From positions 434,001 through 498,000 of the forward strand of contig NZ_VKCZ01000001.1 of NCBI RefSeq assembly GCF_009299835.1: a stretch of DNA of 64,000 nt. Direction: 5' to 3'. This DNA is from Microlunatus speluncae. Lineage in GTDB: Bacteria > Actinomycetota > Actinomycetes > Propionibacteriales > Propionibacteriaceae. The stretch's first letter is position 1; each line of letters begins with the position of its first letter. The notes under the pieces were generated by a model, which was given only the letters and a program-made list of their open reading frames with translations, searched no databases and was not told the DNA's origin. Positions 28,889 to 37,588 of the stretch are shown here, piece after piece. The position numbers and the translations under genes were made by a program.

Positions 28889-29711
28889 AGATCGGGAGCC
28901 AGTCGGGGTTGTGGGCGTGGACCAGGACGAACCACAGCACGCAGTCGAAGATCAGGTGCGTGCAGACGACGTAGGGGAGTGACCTGGTCCGCTTGAAGAT
29001 GTAGCCCTGGACCAGGGTGAACGGGATGGTGAGCAGCGGCCCCCAGCTCTGATAGCCCAGCTCCCACAGGAACGACACGAAGATGATGCACTGCAGAATG
29101 TTGGCCTGCCACATCGGGAAATGGCGCCGGAACAGGGCGAACGCGGTGCAGATGAAGAACAGTTCGTCCCACAGGCCGACGGCGTTCACGGCGACGCCGA
29201 GTCTGATCATTTCGCTCGGCTCGTGCACCGCCGGCCAGTTCAGGTAGGTGCCGGAGTTGATGAAGTAGAAGGGCAGGATCAGCCAGGCCAGCGCGACGAC
29301 GATGACCAGGTACCAACGCTCCAGCCGGGTCCAGCGCCGACCGGTGTTGACCGGGAACCGGATCACATGGCGCTTCAGGATGAACCGGTCGATCAGGTAC
29401 GGCGCACTCGCGGCGAAGGCGAGCACGCCACCCATCCGGAGGAAGTTGAACCAGCCGATGTCGGCCTCGAGCGAGATCAGGCCGATCGGGGCCAGCCCGA
29501 TCCCGATCAGCAGCAGGCTCTTCCCCAGATCCCGGTCCAGCACGAACGCAAGGCCGATGCTGACCGCCAGCACGAGATAACCGGACAGTTGGTGTTGGAA
29601 ACCGAACAACAGCACCGCGGAGGCGGAAACGCCCGCGGCCGGGATCAATCCCCACGAGAACGGCGGCGGGGTCGGGGACTCGGCCTCGACCGTCTCTTCG
29701 GCCGTCGTCAT
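28878..29711 (-). CDS. CPBP-type intramembrane protein
   Basis: 277 residues, mostly membrane, with about eight hydrophobic segments. A CPBP/Abi-like core is visible late in the chain: WDELFFICTAFALFRRHF, then a polar helix around LGYQSWG and a final HLIFDC segment with the expected His. CPBP members are glutamic intramembrane proteases or relatives in prenyl-protein processing and bacteriocin self-immunity. The first motif has Asp-Glu rather than Glu-Glu, so activity is uncertain. Start ATG 29711. Confidence 0.72.
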   Translation of the reverse strand: MTTAEETVEAESPTPPPFSWGLIPAAGVSASAVLLFGFQHQLSGYLVLAVSIGLAFVLDRDLGKSLLLIGIGLAPIGLISLEADIGWFNFLRMGGVLAFAASAPYLIDRFILKRHVIRFPVNTGRRWTRLERWYLVIVVALAWLILPFYFINSGTYLNWPAVHEPSEMIRLGVAVNAVGLWDELFFICTAFALFRRHFPMWQANILQCIIFVSFLWELGYQSWGPLLTIPFTLVQGYIFKRTRSLPYVVCTHLIFDCVLWFVLVHAHNPDWLPIFIY

Positions 29712-29834
29712 CGGTACAGCATGCCATCTTTGTCCTGGATCGACGGAGTTTGGGGTTTCGGACAGGGTTTGGGTTGAGCCCGGAGTTGAGTACGGTGAGC
29801 GCGTCGGGATTGCGGGATCCACGGAAGGCCCATC

Positions 29835-30800
29835 ATGGATACGTATACAGAACTTCGGCTCGGTGACCTCGGCCGGCTGTCTCCGCGGGTGGCCGTCGAG
29901 CCGTCCGCCTCCCTGATCTCGGTTGTGGCCGACCTGCTCGGCGGGCCGGCCCAGGGCATTCCCGCGCACTGCCGGGCGAAGCTGTTGCCGGCCGAGCTCG
30001 CCACCGACCGGGCCCGTGCCGCGCAGCTCTTCGGGTCGCCGCTGGTGGCCATCCCGGATTGCCTCTCGCCGATGCCGTACCCGGGGGAGCCGTCCGGCCG
30101 GAGCTTCCTGGACCGGACCGCCGACGTCGACCGGCACACCCTGCTGGCCGAACTGGAGGCCGACCTGGCCGGCGAGCCGGTGCCCGAGGCGTTGCGCCCG
30201 GTGATCGACCGGCCGGGCACCTTCCTGGCCGGATTCTCCCGGGTCGCCGCCCACGCCTGGGAGTTCGTCGAGGCGGTCTGGCGGCGTCGCCGGCGCCGGC
30301 TGAGCCGGGAGGTGGTACGGATCGGCACCGCGGCCGTGACCGGCACGCTCGGCGCCGGACTGTCGCTGCTGGGGCCGCGGATCCGGCTGGTCGGCAGCTC
30401 GCTGCTGCTGCCCGACCCGCGCGGCGAGGTGATCGACCTGGCCGGCCGCACGTTGGTGCTGGTGCCGCTGATCTCCGGCGGCACCGCCTCGCTGCTCAAC
30501 GTCGACCAGGACGATCACGTCTGGATCGGCTATCCGCTGCGGGAGTGCGGCACCACCCACCCCGCGGAGTCACCGGCCGACCTGATCCTGGGCGAGGCCC
30601 GGACGCAGATCCTGCGCGGCGCCGACGGCTACCTGACGATGAGCGAGGTCGCCGCCCTGATCGGCAGCACCGGCGGCAGCGCCACGTACCACTGCAAGCA
30701 GCTCGAGTCGGCCGGACTGATCAGCCGGCACCGGGTGGGCGGCTCGGTCCGCGTCCACCGCACCCTGCGCGGCGAGGAGATCCTCGACCTGCTGCACTGA
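29835..30800 (+). CDS. winged-helix transcriptional regulator
   Basis: 321 residues. The C-terminal 75 residues form an ArsR-like winged helix (LTMSEVAALIGSTGGSATYHCKQLESAGLISRHRVGGSVRVHR). The first 240 residues are an uncharacterised all-helical plus beta domain seen in large ArsR-type regulators of actinobacteria. GGAAGG precedes the ATG. It ends 15 bases from the convergent beta-propeller gene and is divergent from the CPBP gene, which is a possible target. Confidence 0.75.
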   Translation: MDTYTELRLGDLGRLSPRVAVEPSASLISVVADLLGGPAQGIPAHCRAKLLPAELATDRARAAQLFGSPLVAIPDCLSPMPYPGEPSGRSFLDRTADVDRHTLLAELEADLAGEPVPEALRPVIDRPGTFLAGFSRVAAHAWEFVEAVWRRRRRRLSREVVRIGTAAVTGTLGAGLSLLGPRIRLVGSSLLLPDPRGEVIDLAGRTLVLVPLISGGTASLLNVDQDDHVWIGYPLRECGTTHPAESPADLILGEARTQILRGADGYLTMSEVAALIGSTGGSATYHCKQLESAGLISRHRVGGSVRVHRTLRGEEILDLLH

Positions 30801-30815
30801 GCCGTACGACGGCGG

Positions 30816-32858
30816 TCAGACGGTCAGGTCGACCTTGGCGAGCTTGCGACCGGCCAGGGTCCAGGCGGTCATGGTCGAGCCGATGAACCCCAGTTGCGGG
30901 TAGGTGTACCAGGACCGGCCGAGGTTCTGATTGCGCAGGGTTGCGGTGGTGAGCCCGGGCCCGAGCCGATACAGATGGACGTCGTCGTTGGCTTCGGCGT
31001 TCACGGCGGCGAAGATGTGACCGCCCTGTCGGACGACCTCCCCGTAGCCGGGCAGCATCCGGACCCAGTTGCCGTTGGCGTCCTTGGACGATCCGGCCAC
31101 CCGCTTGCCCTGGGCCAGATCCCAGGCGAACCAGTAGCCGGCGGGCACCTTGTAGACGCCGTAGACGAGTCCGTCGAGGTGGGCGATGCTCATCAGGGCG
31201 GTGCCCTCGCCGAGCGGGGTGAAGGTCTGCAGGGTCTGCAGCGTGGCGAGGTCGAGCACCCGGATCTGGGCGCCGGCGGCCCCGTCCGGCACCGTCTCCG
31301 CGCCGGCGGACCGGTCGCCGGCGATGAAGATCTTGCCGGCGTCGAGGTCGACCGAGACGACCGCCTGCCCGGGCAACAGGCCGGTCAGCACCTGCAGGCT
31401 GTCGGCGACGGACGGCTTGATCACCGCGAGGGCTCCGTCGGCGACGCCGAGGTTGGGTTTGGTCGCGATGAAGACGCGGCCGGTGGCGGCGTCGACCTCG
31501 AGGTCCATCGGGCGGTACTGACCGTTCAGGATGCGGCCCAGGCTCCGCTGGTCCCCGGTCGTGCGGTCGATGGCCCGCAGTTCGGTGGACGGGTAGATGG
31601 CGGCAACGAGGTCGTTGCCGCACACGCCGACGGCCTTGGCCTCGCCGGAGATCGGATAGCGCACCGCCGTGCTGCTGGACACGTTGTGCATGGTGATCGC
31701 GTTCCGCCCACCGACCCAGGCGACGCTGCCGCTCGACGAGGCACAGATCGAGTGCACGAGTTCGCCGCCGGCGGCCTGCGGTGCGAGCTCGATCAGGTTG
31801 CGTTCCGTGTACGCCCCGGTGGCCAGGACCAGGTCCCAGACGAGCCCGTCCTCGGTGCAGCCGACCAGCAGTCCGGGTCCGGCGATCCCGATGCCGGCGT
31901 GGCGCAGCGTGGAGGTGGTGTCGGCCAGGTGCTCGTACGAGGTCGAGCCGTCGGGCAGCCGGTAGATCGCCCCGTCGATGCTGGCGACGTAGAGGGCGGC
32001 GGTGGCCGGGTCGTGGCAGAGCTGGTTCAGCACGGCCGGGGCGGTGATCGACTCCACGCCGCTGCCGTCGTGGTTCAGCCGGACGACGTCGCGGCCGCTG
32101 AGGGCGTACACCTTCGCGGCGCTCAGGGCAACGCCGTTGTAGCCGGTGACGGTGACGCCGGGCGGCTTCGGAATCCGGTGCAGCTCGGTCCAGCCGCCGC
32201 CGCTGCGGGCCCGACGGACCAGCACTCCGTCCCGGGTGGTGGCCACGTACACATGGGTGGCGTCGACCGCGAGCCAGCGGGCGAAGCGCGACGTCGCCGC
32301 GGGCACGGCCTGCCCGAGGGAGGTCACCGCGCCGGTGCTCGGGTTGTACTCCCGGACCACCGCTCCGGCGTTGGGGTCGTAGATCCCTACGTAGACCTTG
32401 CCGTCGGGCGCGACGTCCAGGGTGAACGGCAGGTTGCCGATCGTGTTGGCCACCCGGGTGAAGGCCTGGGTGCCGGGGTTCCAGCGATACAGGTCGCCGT
32501 CCGGGTAGGTGGCCACGTGCACGAGTGAGCCGTCGGGCGACGGCCCCACCCCGTAGGCGCCGTCGATCGCGGTGCCGTTCGCGCCGGCCGCCGGGAGGAA
32601 GGACACGTTGCTGACCTGGCGCGCGGCGAAGTCGTACCGGAGCAGGCGGACCGGGGCGAGGCCCCGGGTGGTCAGGTAGCCGATGCCGTCGTGGACGCCG
32701 AAGCCGGAGAGCTCACAGGACAGCGAGGCGTCGCCGTACACGGTCGGGGTGGCGGCCTGCGCGCTGGGGACGGCGGTGCCGCCGACCGCCACAGCGGCCA
32801 GGGAGGCGGCGCCGAATTGCAGGACTCGACGACGCCGGAGCGGAAAGGACGGTGACAC
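30816..32858 (-). CDS. Tat-exported beta-propeller protein
   Basis: 680-residue secreted protein. The signal has a run of four Arg and a hydrophobic core ending SAQA (about residue 35), a good Tat signal. The mature chain is a series of WD/SMP-30-like blades; repeats of the form GxVxVAT or GKVYVGxY with Asp-Gly turns recur through the whole length, enough for one or two propellers. It has a few Cys and no catalytic motif I can name. Start GTG 32858. It is divergent from three small secreted proteins, sharing a 227-base promoter region. Confidence 0.75.
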   Translation of the reverse strand: MSPSFPLRRRRVLQFGAASLAAVAVGGTAVPSAQAATPTVYGDASLSCELSGFGVHDGIGYLTTRGLAPVRLLRYDFAARQVSNVSFLPAAGANGTAIDGAYGVGPSPDGSLVHVATYPDGDLYRWNPGTQAFTRVANTIGNLPFTLDVAPDGKVYVGIYDPNAGAVVREYNPSTGAVTSLGQAVPAATSRFARWLAVDATHVYVATTRDGVLVRRARSGGGWTELHRIPKPPGVTVTGYNGVALSAAKVYALSGRDVVRLNHDGSGVESITAPAVLNQLCHDPATAALYVASIDGAIYRLPDGSTSYEHLADTTSTLRHAGIGIAGPGLLVGCTEDGLVWDLVLATGAYTERNLIELAPQAAGGELVHSICASSSGSVAWVGGRNAITMHNVSSSTAVRYPISGEAKAVGVCGNDLVAAIYPSTELRAIDRTTGDQRSLGRILNGQYRPMDLEVDAATGRVFIATKPNLGVADGALAVIKPSVADSLQVLTGLLPGQAVVSVDLDAGKIFIAGDRSAGAETVPDGAAGAQIRVLDLATLQTLQTFTPLGEGTALMSIAHLDGLVYGVYKVPAGYWFAWDLAQGKRVAGSSKDANGNWVRMLPGYGEVVRQGGHIFAAVNAEANDDVHLYRLGPGLTTATLRNQNLGRSWYTYPQLGFIGSTMTAWTLAGRKLAKVDLTV

Positions 32859-32983
32859 GGGGTTCCTCCCGACGCGAGGCGAATTTGCGCGGAGCGGCGC
32901 ATTACGGACGACCTTCGCTCACATTCAGGCACTGCCACAAGAGGCATCTCACTGCACCCGATCGCCGGCAAGCGCGGAAACGA

Positions 32984-33001
32984 TTTCAAACTTCTTTCAA
33001 A
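32984..33001. promoter_or_regulatory. 11-base direct repeat in a divergent promoter region
   Basis: TTTCAAA occurs at 32984-32990 and 32995-33001, one helical turn apart, next to GAAACGATTTC (about 32977-32987). It is in the space between the beta-propeller gene and the small secreted genes. PhoP-type boxes have 11-base direct repeats, but the sequence here does not match one closely. The regulator is unknown. Confidence 0.4.
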
Positions 33002-33085
33002 GCGTTGTGACCGCCCAGCACCGGCCCGGACAGTGAAGGCATCCGGGACCGATCCCGAGTCCCGGACCCTGGACGAGGAGGAACT

Positions 33086-33568
33086 GTGGGATCCCAACGC
33101 ACGCTTCGACGCACCGGACGACTACCCCTGCTGGCCGCACTGCTCGGTGTGGTGCTGGCGGTGCTGCTGCCGCTGACGGCGTCGGCCGACAGCGCCATCG
33201 ACGAGGACAAGAGGGTCGCCGGCCGGGATTACGGCGTGGCCGGCCCCGACGGCTACTGGCAGACCTGCACCCAGATCGCGACCTGGGAGCTGAAAGGCAC
33301 GCTCTGCATCGACGCCTCCGGTACGGCGAACGGCCAGGGGGTGATCGGCGTCGGTTGGTGGCAGACCAGCGCGGCGAACAAGGCGATCAATCTGTGCTGG
33401 GGCAACAACCAGAGCGGCTACCACTGCAAGACCGCCGGCGTCACCGGCGGCGGTGACAGTGCCTCGCACACCTGGCCGACCTGGATGGGCCGGGGCTGCA
33501 ACGTGCACCCGATCATTCAGGTCAACAACGTCACCAACGCGCACGGCAACCCGCTGTGCATCGCCTGA
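33086..33568 (+). CDS. small secreted protein with six Cys
   Basis: 160 residues with a clear Sec signal (core LLAALLGVVLAVLLPL, cleavage near ASA at about residue 35). The mature part begins with the motif AGRDYGVAGPD and holds six Cys, enough for three disulfides, plus many Trp and Asn. GTG 33086 follows GAGGAGG. No known family recognised. It is first of three small secreted genes; the third shares the AGRDYxV motif. Confidence 0.75.
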   Translation: MGSQRTLRRTGRLPLLAALLGVVLAVLLPLTASADSAIDEDKRVAGRDYGVAGPDGYWQTCTQIATWELKGTLCIDASGTANGQGVIGVGWWQTSAANKAINLCWGNNQSGYHCKTAGVTGGGDSASHTWPTWMGRGCNVHPIIQVNNVTNAHGNPLCIA

Positions 33569-33573
33569 CGCCG

Positions 33574-33894
33574 ATGATCACGGTGAACCGGCGACTGCGG
33601 CGGGCTGCCGCCCTGGTGATCATGACCGTGCTGATGATCACCGGCGGCGGTTCGGCCACCGCCACCGCCGCAACCGAACCGGCCAGGGCGGAGTACTACA
33701 CCTGCTTCGTCAAGACGGTCGGCGTGCCGTTCTACAACAAGCCCTACCCGTCCGGCGGTGAGATCAAGGGCTGGGTGACCCAGGGCCAGGGCTTCGACGT
33801 GTTCGCCGAGGATTTCGGCGGCCACTGGCGCGGCGGCAACCTGTGGGGCGGCCCCAGCGGGGTCTGGATCCACGCCAACTATCTCGCTTGTTGA
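33574..33894 (+). CDS. small secreted SH3-like protein
   Basis: 106 residues: a signal peptide (core AALVIMTVLMITGGGSATATA) and about 70 mature residues. Two Cys lie at the start and end of the mature domain (YYTCFVK and NYLAC). The pattern VPFYNKPYPSGGEIKGWVTQGQGFDVFAEDFGGHW ending in GVWIHANYL resembles a bacterial SH3 domain closed by a disulfide. ATG 33574 is five bases after the previous stop, so it is in the same transcript. Binding target unknown; the cell wall is plausible. Confidence 0.75.
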   Translation: MITVNRRLRRAAALVIMTVLMITGGGSATATAATEPARAEYYTCFVKTVGVPFYNKPYPSGGEIKGWVTQGQGFDVFAEDFGGHWRGGNLWGGPSGVWIHANYLAC

Positions 33895-33919
33895 TCAAGC
33901 TAGGCAGAAAGGAATGATC

Positions 33920-34258
33920 ATGATCAAACAGAGACTCAGGTCCGGTCTGGTGATCGGTGCCCTGGTGCTGACCGGCTGGCTCACCGCCGGGGCTGCCACG
34001 ACGGCAGCCGCCGCGGGGGAGGAGCCGGCGGGTCGCGACTACTCGGTCACCGCGCCGGACCAGGAATGCATCTACAAGGTGCTGCAGGCGACCCTGATCG
34101 AGTGGGACGGCGGCGGCAGCACCTGGCTGCAGCCGGGCGCCGAGTTACACGGGCCCAACGACCTGGGCCCGATCAACGTCTACTCCTACGCCCACGCCCG
34201 CCGCGGCTGGGTCTACCGCGACTACTTCAACCTCCAAATAGTCGGCTGCGACCCCTAA
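33920..34258 (+). CDS. small secreted protein, related to its two neighbours
   Basis: 112 residues with a signal peptide ending near AAAAG. The mature N-terminus AGRDYSVTAPD matches the first gene's AGRDYGVAGPD. The rest (two Cys, ending GWVYRDYFNLQIVGC) resembles the second gene's SH3-like domain. ATG 33920 has AAGGA seven bases upstream; ATG 33914 is too close to it. A family A palindrome starts four bases after the stop, a likely end of transcript. Confidence 0.75.
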   Translation: MIKQRLRSGLVIGALVLTGWLTAGAATTAAAAGEEPAGRDYSVTAPDQECIYKVLQATLIEWDGGGSTWLQPGAELHGPNDLGPINVYSYAHARRGWVYRDYFNLQIVGCDP

Positions 34259-34261
34259 CCC

Positions 34262-34315
34262 CCGACTTGTCAGACTCTCACCATGCCCTGGCGTGGTGAG
34301 AGTCTGACAACTCGG
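34262..34315. repeat. family A palindrome, variant copy 4
   Basis: Arms of 26 bases (34262-34287 and 34290-34315) with a two-base loop. The outer 13 bases match family A (CCGACTTGTCAGA), but the inner arm is ACTCTCACCATGCC rather than the usual sequence, with the matching change on the other side. It separates the convergent secreted-protein and zur genes. Confidence 0.88.
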
Positions 34316-34324
34316 GGGGTTGGG

Positions 34325-34726
34325 TCAGTGGTCGGCGCAGGTGCCGAAGATCTCCAGGTCGTGGCTGACCTCGCGGAAGCCGTTCTCCTCGGCGATCCGG
34401 GTGGCCCAGCGTTCGACGGCGGGGCCGGTCACCTCGACCGTTCGACCGCAGACCCGGCAGACCAGGTGATGGTGGTGGCCGGTGGAGCAGCGCCGGTACG
34501 CCATCTCGCCCTCACCGGTCCGCAGCGCGTCCACCTCGCTCGCCTCGGCCATCGACTGCAGCGTCCGGTAGACCGTGGTCAGGCCGATCCGGTCGCCCTG
34601 CTGACGGAGCAGGTCGTGGATCTGCTGCGCGGTCCGGAACTCGTCCAGATCCGACAGGATGGCGTGTACGGAGGCCCGCTGCCGGGTCCGGCGTTGCGGC
34701 GTCGTCGTCACCTTCGGGTCGACCAT
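34325..34726 (-). CDS. zur: zinc uptake regulator, Fur family
   Basis: 133-residue Fur-family repressor. The winged helix (FRTAQQIHDLLRQQGDRIGLTTVYRTLQSMAE), the HHHHLVCRVCGRTVEV metal and dimer region and a late FGTCADH are intact; the CxxC zinc pair is present. Last gene of znuA-znuC-znuB-zur, and a Zur box precedes znuA, so it is Zur rather than Fur and should repress its own operon. ATG 34726 has GAGGGAG upstream; longer Thr-rich in-frame extensions are not supported. Confidence 0.93.
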   Translation of the reverse strand: MVDPKVTTTPQRRTRQRASVHAILSDLDEFRTAQQIHDLLRQQGDRIGLTTVYRTLQSMAEASEVDALRTGEGEMAYRRCSTGHHHHLVCRVCGRTVEVTGPAVERWATRIAEENGFREVSHDLEIFGTCADH

Positions 34727-34745
34727 GGCCGGCTCCCTCGCCTGC

Positions 34746-35747
34746 TCAGTGCTCGTCGTAGTGGTCCGCGTGCTGGGCGTGTCGGTGCCCGTCGTGGACG
34801 TAGTCGATGTGGTCGCCGTGGCGGACCGGTTGGTGGCCACAGGTGTCGCTGTGCTGGTGCGGATGGTCCGGCGCCGGCTCGTGCGGCGTCGGCTGGTCGA
34901 GTTCCTCGCTCAGTTCCGGTAGCACGGGGAGCACTCTACGACGACGGGTGAAGAGAATCGAGAAAGGCCAACTGAGCGCGAACACGACGATGGCCAGCAC
35001 CACGATCATCGCGCCAGGGGGAGTGTCGGCATAGAACGAGGCCGTAGCACCGCCGACGGCGACGACGACGCCGATCACGATCGCGCCCACCAGACCGGCC
35101 CCGAAACCGCGGGTGAGGTTCTGGGCGGCGGCCACCGGGATCACCATCAGCGCGCTGACCAACAGCAATCCGACCGTCCGCATCGCCAGGGCGACGGTGA
35201 TCGCCGCGACCACGACGATGATCAGGTTGTAGAGCCGGACCTTGAGGCCCTGCACCCGGGCGAACTCCTCGTCGGCACAGACCGTGAACAGTTGCGGCGC
35301 CAGCCCGAGGGTCGGCACCAGCACCAACACGGTCAGGATCCCGACCATGATCAGATCCTCGGCGGTGACGCTGGTCAGCGAGCCGAACAGATACTGCGAC
35401 AGGGCGCCGGCGCCGCCACCGGCGATGCCCGACATCAGCACACCCGCGGCCAGGCCGCCGTAGAACAAGATCGCCAATCCGACGTCGCCGGTGGCCTTGC
35501 CCTGCTGGCGGAGCAGCTCGACGATCACCGCGCCGGCGACACAGACCACGACCGCGATCGGGATCGGCGCCTGACCGGTCAGCAACGCGAGGCCGACGCC
35601 GGCGATCGCCACGTGGCCGAGGCCGTCGCCGAGCAGGCTGAGCCGGCGCTGCACCACATAGCTGCCGATGGCCGGCGCCATCAGGCCGGTCAGCAGCGCG
35701 GCGATCAACGCCCGCTGCATGAACGGGAACTGCAGGATCTCGATCAT
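34746..35747 (-). CDS. znuB: zinc ABC transporter permease
   Basis: 333-residue membrane subunit of the ZnuABC importer with eight or nine hydrophobic segments; QRRLSLLGDGLGHVAIAG and the TVGLLLVSALMVIPVAAA stretch are family marks. The last 45 residues are a His/Asp-rich tail with about a dozen His, more than most ZnuB proteins, probably a zinc store at the cytoplasmic face. Start ATG 35747 overlaps the znuC stop by four bases. Confidence 0.94.
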   Translation of the reverse strand: MIEILQFPFMQRALIAALLTGLMAPAIGSYVVQRRLSLLGDGLGHVAIAGVGLALLTGQAPIPIAVVVCVAGAVIVELLRQQGKATGDVGLAILFYGGLAAGVLMSGIAGGGAGALSQYLFGSLTSVTAEDLIMVGILTVLVLVPTLGLAPQLFTVCADEEFARVQGLKVRLYNLIIVVVAAITVALAMRTVGLLLVSALMVIPVAAAQNLTRGFGAGLVGAIVIGVVVAVGGATASFYADTPPGAMIVVLAIVVFALSWPFSILFTRRRRVLPVLPELSEELDQPTPHEPAPDHPHQHSDTCGHQPVRHGDHIDYVHDGHRHAQHADHYDEH

Positions 35748-36571
35748 GAAGCGCCGTTTCGTCGGAGCAGGTCGGGGCGGTCGATCATGGCCGGGCCGAT
35801 CAGGCCGGGCTCGATCGCCGGCTCGTCGCACTCGTGACCGCCGGAGCGCAGGCCGGGGATGCCGGCCAGGCTGCCGTGGTGGGCGACGCGGCCCTGGTTG
35901 AGCACCACGGCCCGGTCGATCTGACCGGCCAGCGGCCCGATCTCGTGCAGCACGACCAAGATCGCGGTGCCGTTGTCGGTCAGCCGGTCCAGCACCGAGG
36001 CGAGCACTCGCTGGTGCTCCAGGTCGACGCCGGCGATCGGCTCGTCCAAGATCAACAACCGGGGCTGGGCGACCAGCGCCCGGGCGATCAGCACCCGCTG
36101 CTGCTGGCCGCCGGACAGCCAGGAGATCGGATCGCCGGCCCGCTCGGCCATCCCGACGGTCTGCAGCGCTTCGGTCACGGCCTGGCGCTGCTGCCGGCCC
36201 GCGGGCAGGATCGGGATCCGCCGGGCCAGTCGGCCGGCCGCGACGACCTCGCGGACCGTCGCCGCGCTGGTGCCGACCGGGGTCCGCTGCGGCACGTACC
36301 CGATCCGCTGCCAGTCCCGGAACAGCCGGATCGGCCGCCCGAAGAGCGTGATCATTCCGCGCTGGTACGGCAGCAGGCCGACCAGGGACCGGACCAGGGT
36401 GGACTTGCCGGAGCCGTTGCCGCCGAGCAGCGCGACCGTCTCGCCGGCCTCGACCGACATGGTGATGCCGCGCAGCACCGGCAGCCCGCCCAGCTCGACG
36501 GACAGGTCGGTCGCGGCCAGGACGGTTGCGGCGTCGGGCTCCGGGTTCACCGACCCTGGATTCACAGACAC
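35744..36571 (-). CDS. znuC: zinc ABC transporter ATPase
   Basis: 275-residue ATPase. Walker A (GGNGSGKST), signature (LSGGQQQR), Walker B (LLILDEPIAG) and the switch His (VLHEIG) are intact. Start GTG 36571, 25 bases after znuA. The C-terminus adds about 40 residues with His and Cys (GGHECDEP), which may sense metal. Confidence 0.94.
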   Translation of the reverse strand: MSVNPGSVNPEPDAATVLAATDLSVELGGLPVLRGITMSVEAGETVALLGGNGSGKSTLVRSLVGLLPYQRGMITLFGRPIRLFRDWQRIGYVPQRTPVGTSAATVREVVAAGRLARRIPILPAGRQQRQAVTEALQTVGMAERAGDPISWLSGGQQQRVLIARALVAQPRLLILDEPIAGVDLEHQRVLASVLDRLTDNGTAILVVLHEIGPLAGQIDRAVVLNQGRVAHHGSLAGIPGLRSGGHECDEPAIEPGLIGPAMIDRPDLLRRNGAS

Positions 36572-36596
36572 GGAGTGCTCACCGGCATCGGCGGGG

Positions 36597-37550
36597 TCAC
36601 TGGCACGCGTTGGCGGATCGGAGCGCCGTCAGGTTGGCACGCATGATCTCAAGGTAGTCCTTGCCGCGGGAATCCTGGGTGACCCCCTCGATCGGGTCGA
36701 GCACGTCGGTCTTCAGCCCCAGGTCGCCGGCGATCGACTCGGCCACGGCGGGGGAGACCAGCGTCTCGTAGAAGATCGTGGTGATCTTGTGTTCCTTCGC
36801 CTCGGTGTGGATCTCGGCGATCCGCGCCGGCGACGGCTCGGCGTCCGGGCTGAGCCCGCTGATCGAGATCTGTTCCAGCCCGTAGCGCTTGGCCAGGTAG
36901 CCGAACGCGGCATGGTTGGTGATGAACTCCCGGATCGTGCACTGCTTCAGCCCGGCGGTGTATTCCTGATCCAGCCCGGTCAGCTCGGTGGCCAGGGCAG
37001 CGGCGTTCTCGGTGTAGTCGGCGGCATGATCGGGATCGGCGGCGGCGAGTCGTTCGGCCACCGCCCGGCCCACCGTGGCCAGGTTGTTGGGGTCGAGCCA
37101 GATGTGCGGATCGAGGCCGCCGTGATCATGCTCCTCGCCCTCCTCGCTGCCGTCTTCGTGTTCGTGAGCTTCCTCGCCGAGCGGGATCATCGGCACCACG
37201 GTCGCGGTGTCCAGAGCCCGATCGCCGGCATTCTGCGCGACGGCCTCGTCGACGGCGGCCTGCAGCGTCTTCTCGTACACGACGAGATCGGCCTTGCCGA
37301 CCTGGGCCACCTGCTGCGGTGACAGCTCGAGGTCGTGCGGCTCGGCCCCCGGCTGGGTCAGGTTCTCGACCTTCGCATGGGTCCCCGCGACGCGCTCGAC
37401 GACGAACTGGAACGGATACACCGAGGTGACGATCGACAGCTGACCAGGCTGCCCCCCGGAGCCTCCCGGACCGGTCGACCCGCACGCCGCAGCAAGGAGG
37501 AGAACGGACGACGTGACGAGCGCACCGAGCACGCGCGGGAACCTCTGCAT
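36597..37550 (-). CDS. znuA: zinc-binding lipoprotein of the ZnuABC importer
   Basis: 317-residue zinc-binding protein. A lipoprotein signal with lipobox (LLAAACG) is followed by the expected ligands: His in AEPHDLELSP, the His/Glu/Asp-rich loop (EEAHEHEDG and EEHDHGG) that ZnuA proteins use to catch zinc, HIWLDP, and NHAAFGYLAKRY. ATG 37550 is preferred; an ATG at 37559 is inside the Zur box. First gene of the zinc operon. Confidence 0.93.
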   Translation of the reverse strand: MQRFPRVLGALVTSSVLLLAAACGSTGPGGSGGQPGQLSIVTSVYPFQFVVERVAGTHAKVENLTQPGAEPHDLELSPQQVAQVGKADLVVYEKTLQAAVDEAVAQNAGDRALDTATVVPMIPLGEEAHEHEDGSEEGEEHDHGGLDPHIWLDPNNLATVGRAVAERLAAADPDHAADYTENAAALATELTGLDQEYTAGLKQCTIREFITNHAAFGYLAKRYGLEQISISGLSPDAEPSPARIAEIHTEAKEHKITTIFYETLVSPAVAESIAGDLGLKTDVLDPIEGVTQDSRGKDYLEIMRANLTALRSANACQ

Positions 37551-37564
37551 GAAAACCATTTTCA
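37550..37564. promoter_or_regulatory. Zur box overlapping the znuA start
   Basis: TGAAAACCATTTTCA, a palindrome with six-base arms, close to the actinobacterial Zur box TGAAAATGATTTTCA. It touches the znuA ATG, and on the minus strand a TAACTT -10-like box lies just upstream (37566-37571), so bound Zur would block transcription start. Confidence 0.85.
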
Positions 37565-37588
37565 ATAAGTTACCTGGCTTCGTCAAAT

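Noticed and set aside
32977..32987. Zur or LacI box GAAACGATTTC before the secreted cluster
   Set aside because: Arms are too short for the Zur consensus and no LacI-type gene is near; kept only as part of an unspecific candidate region.
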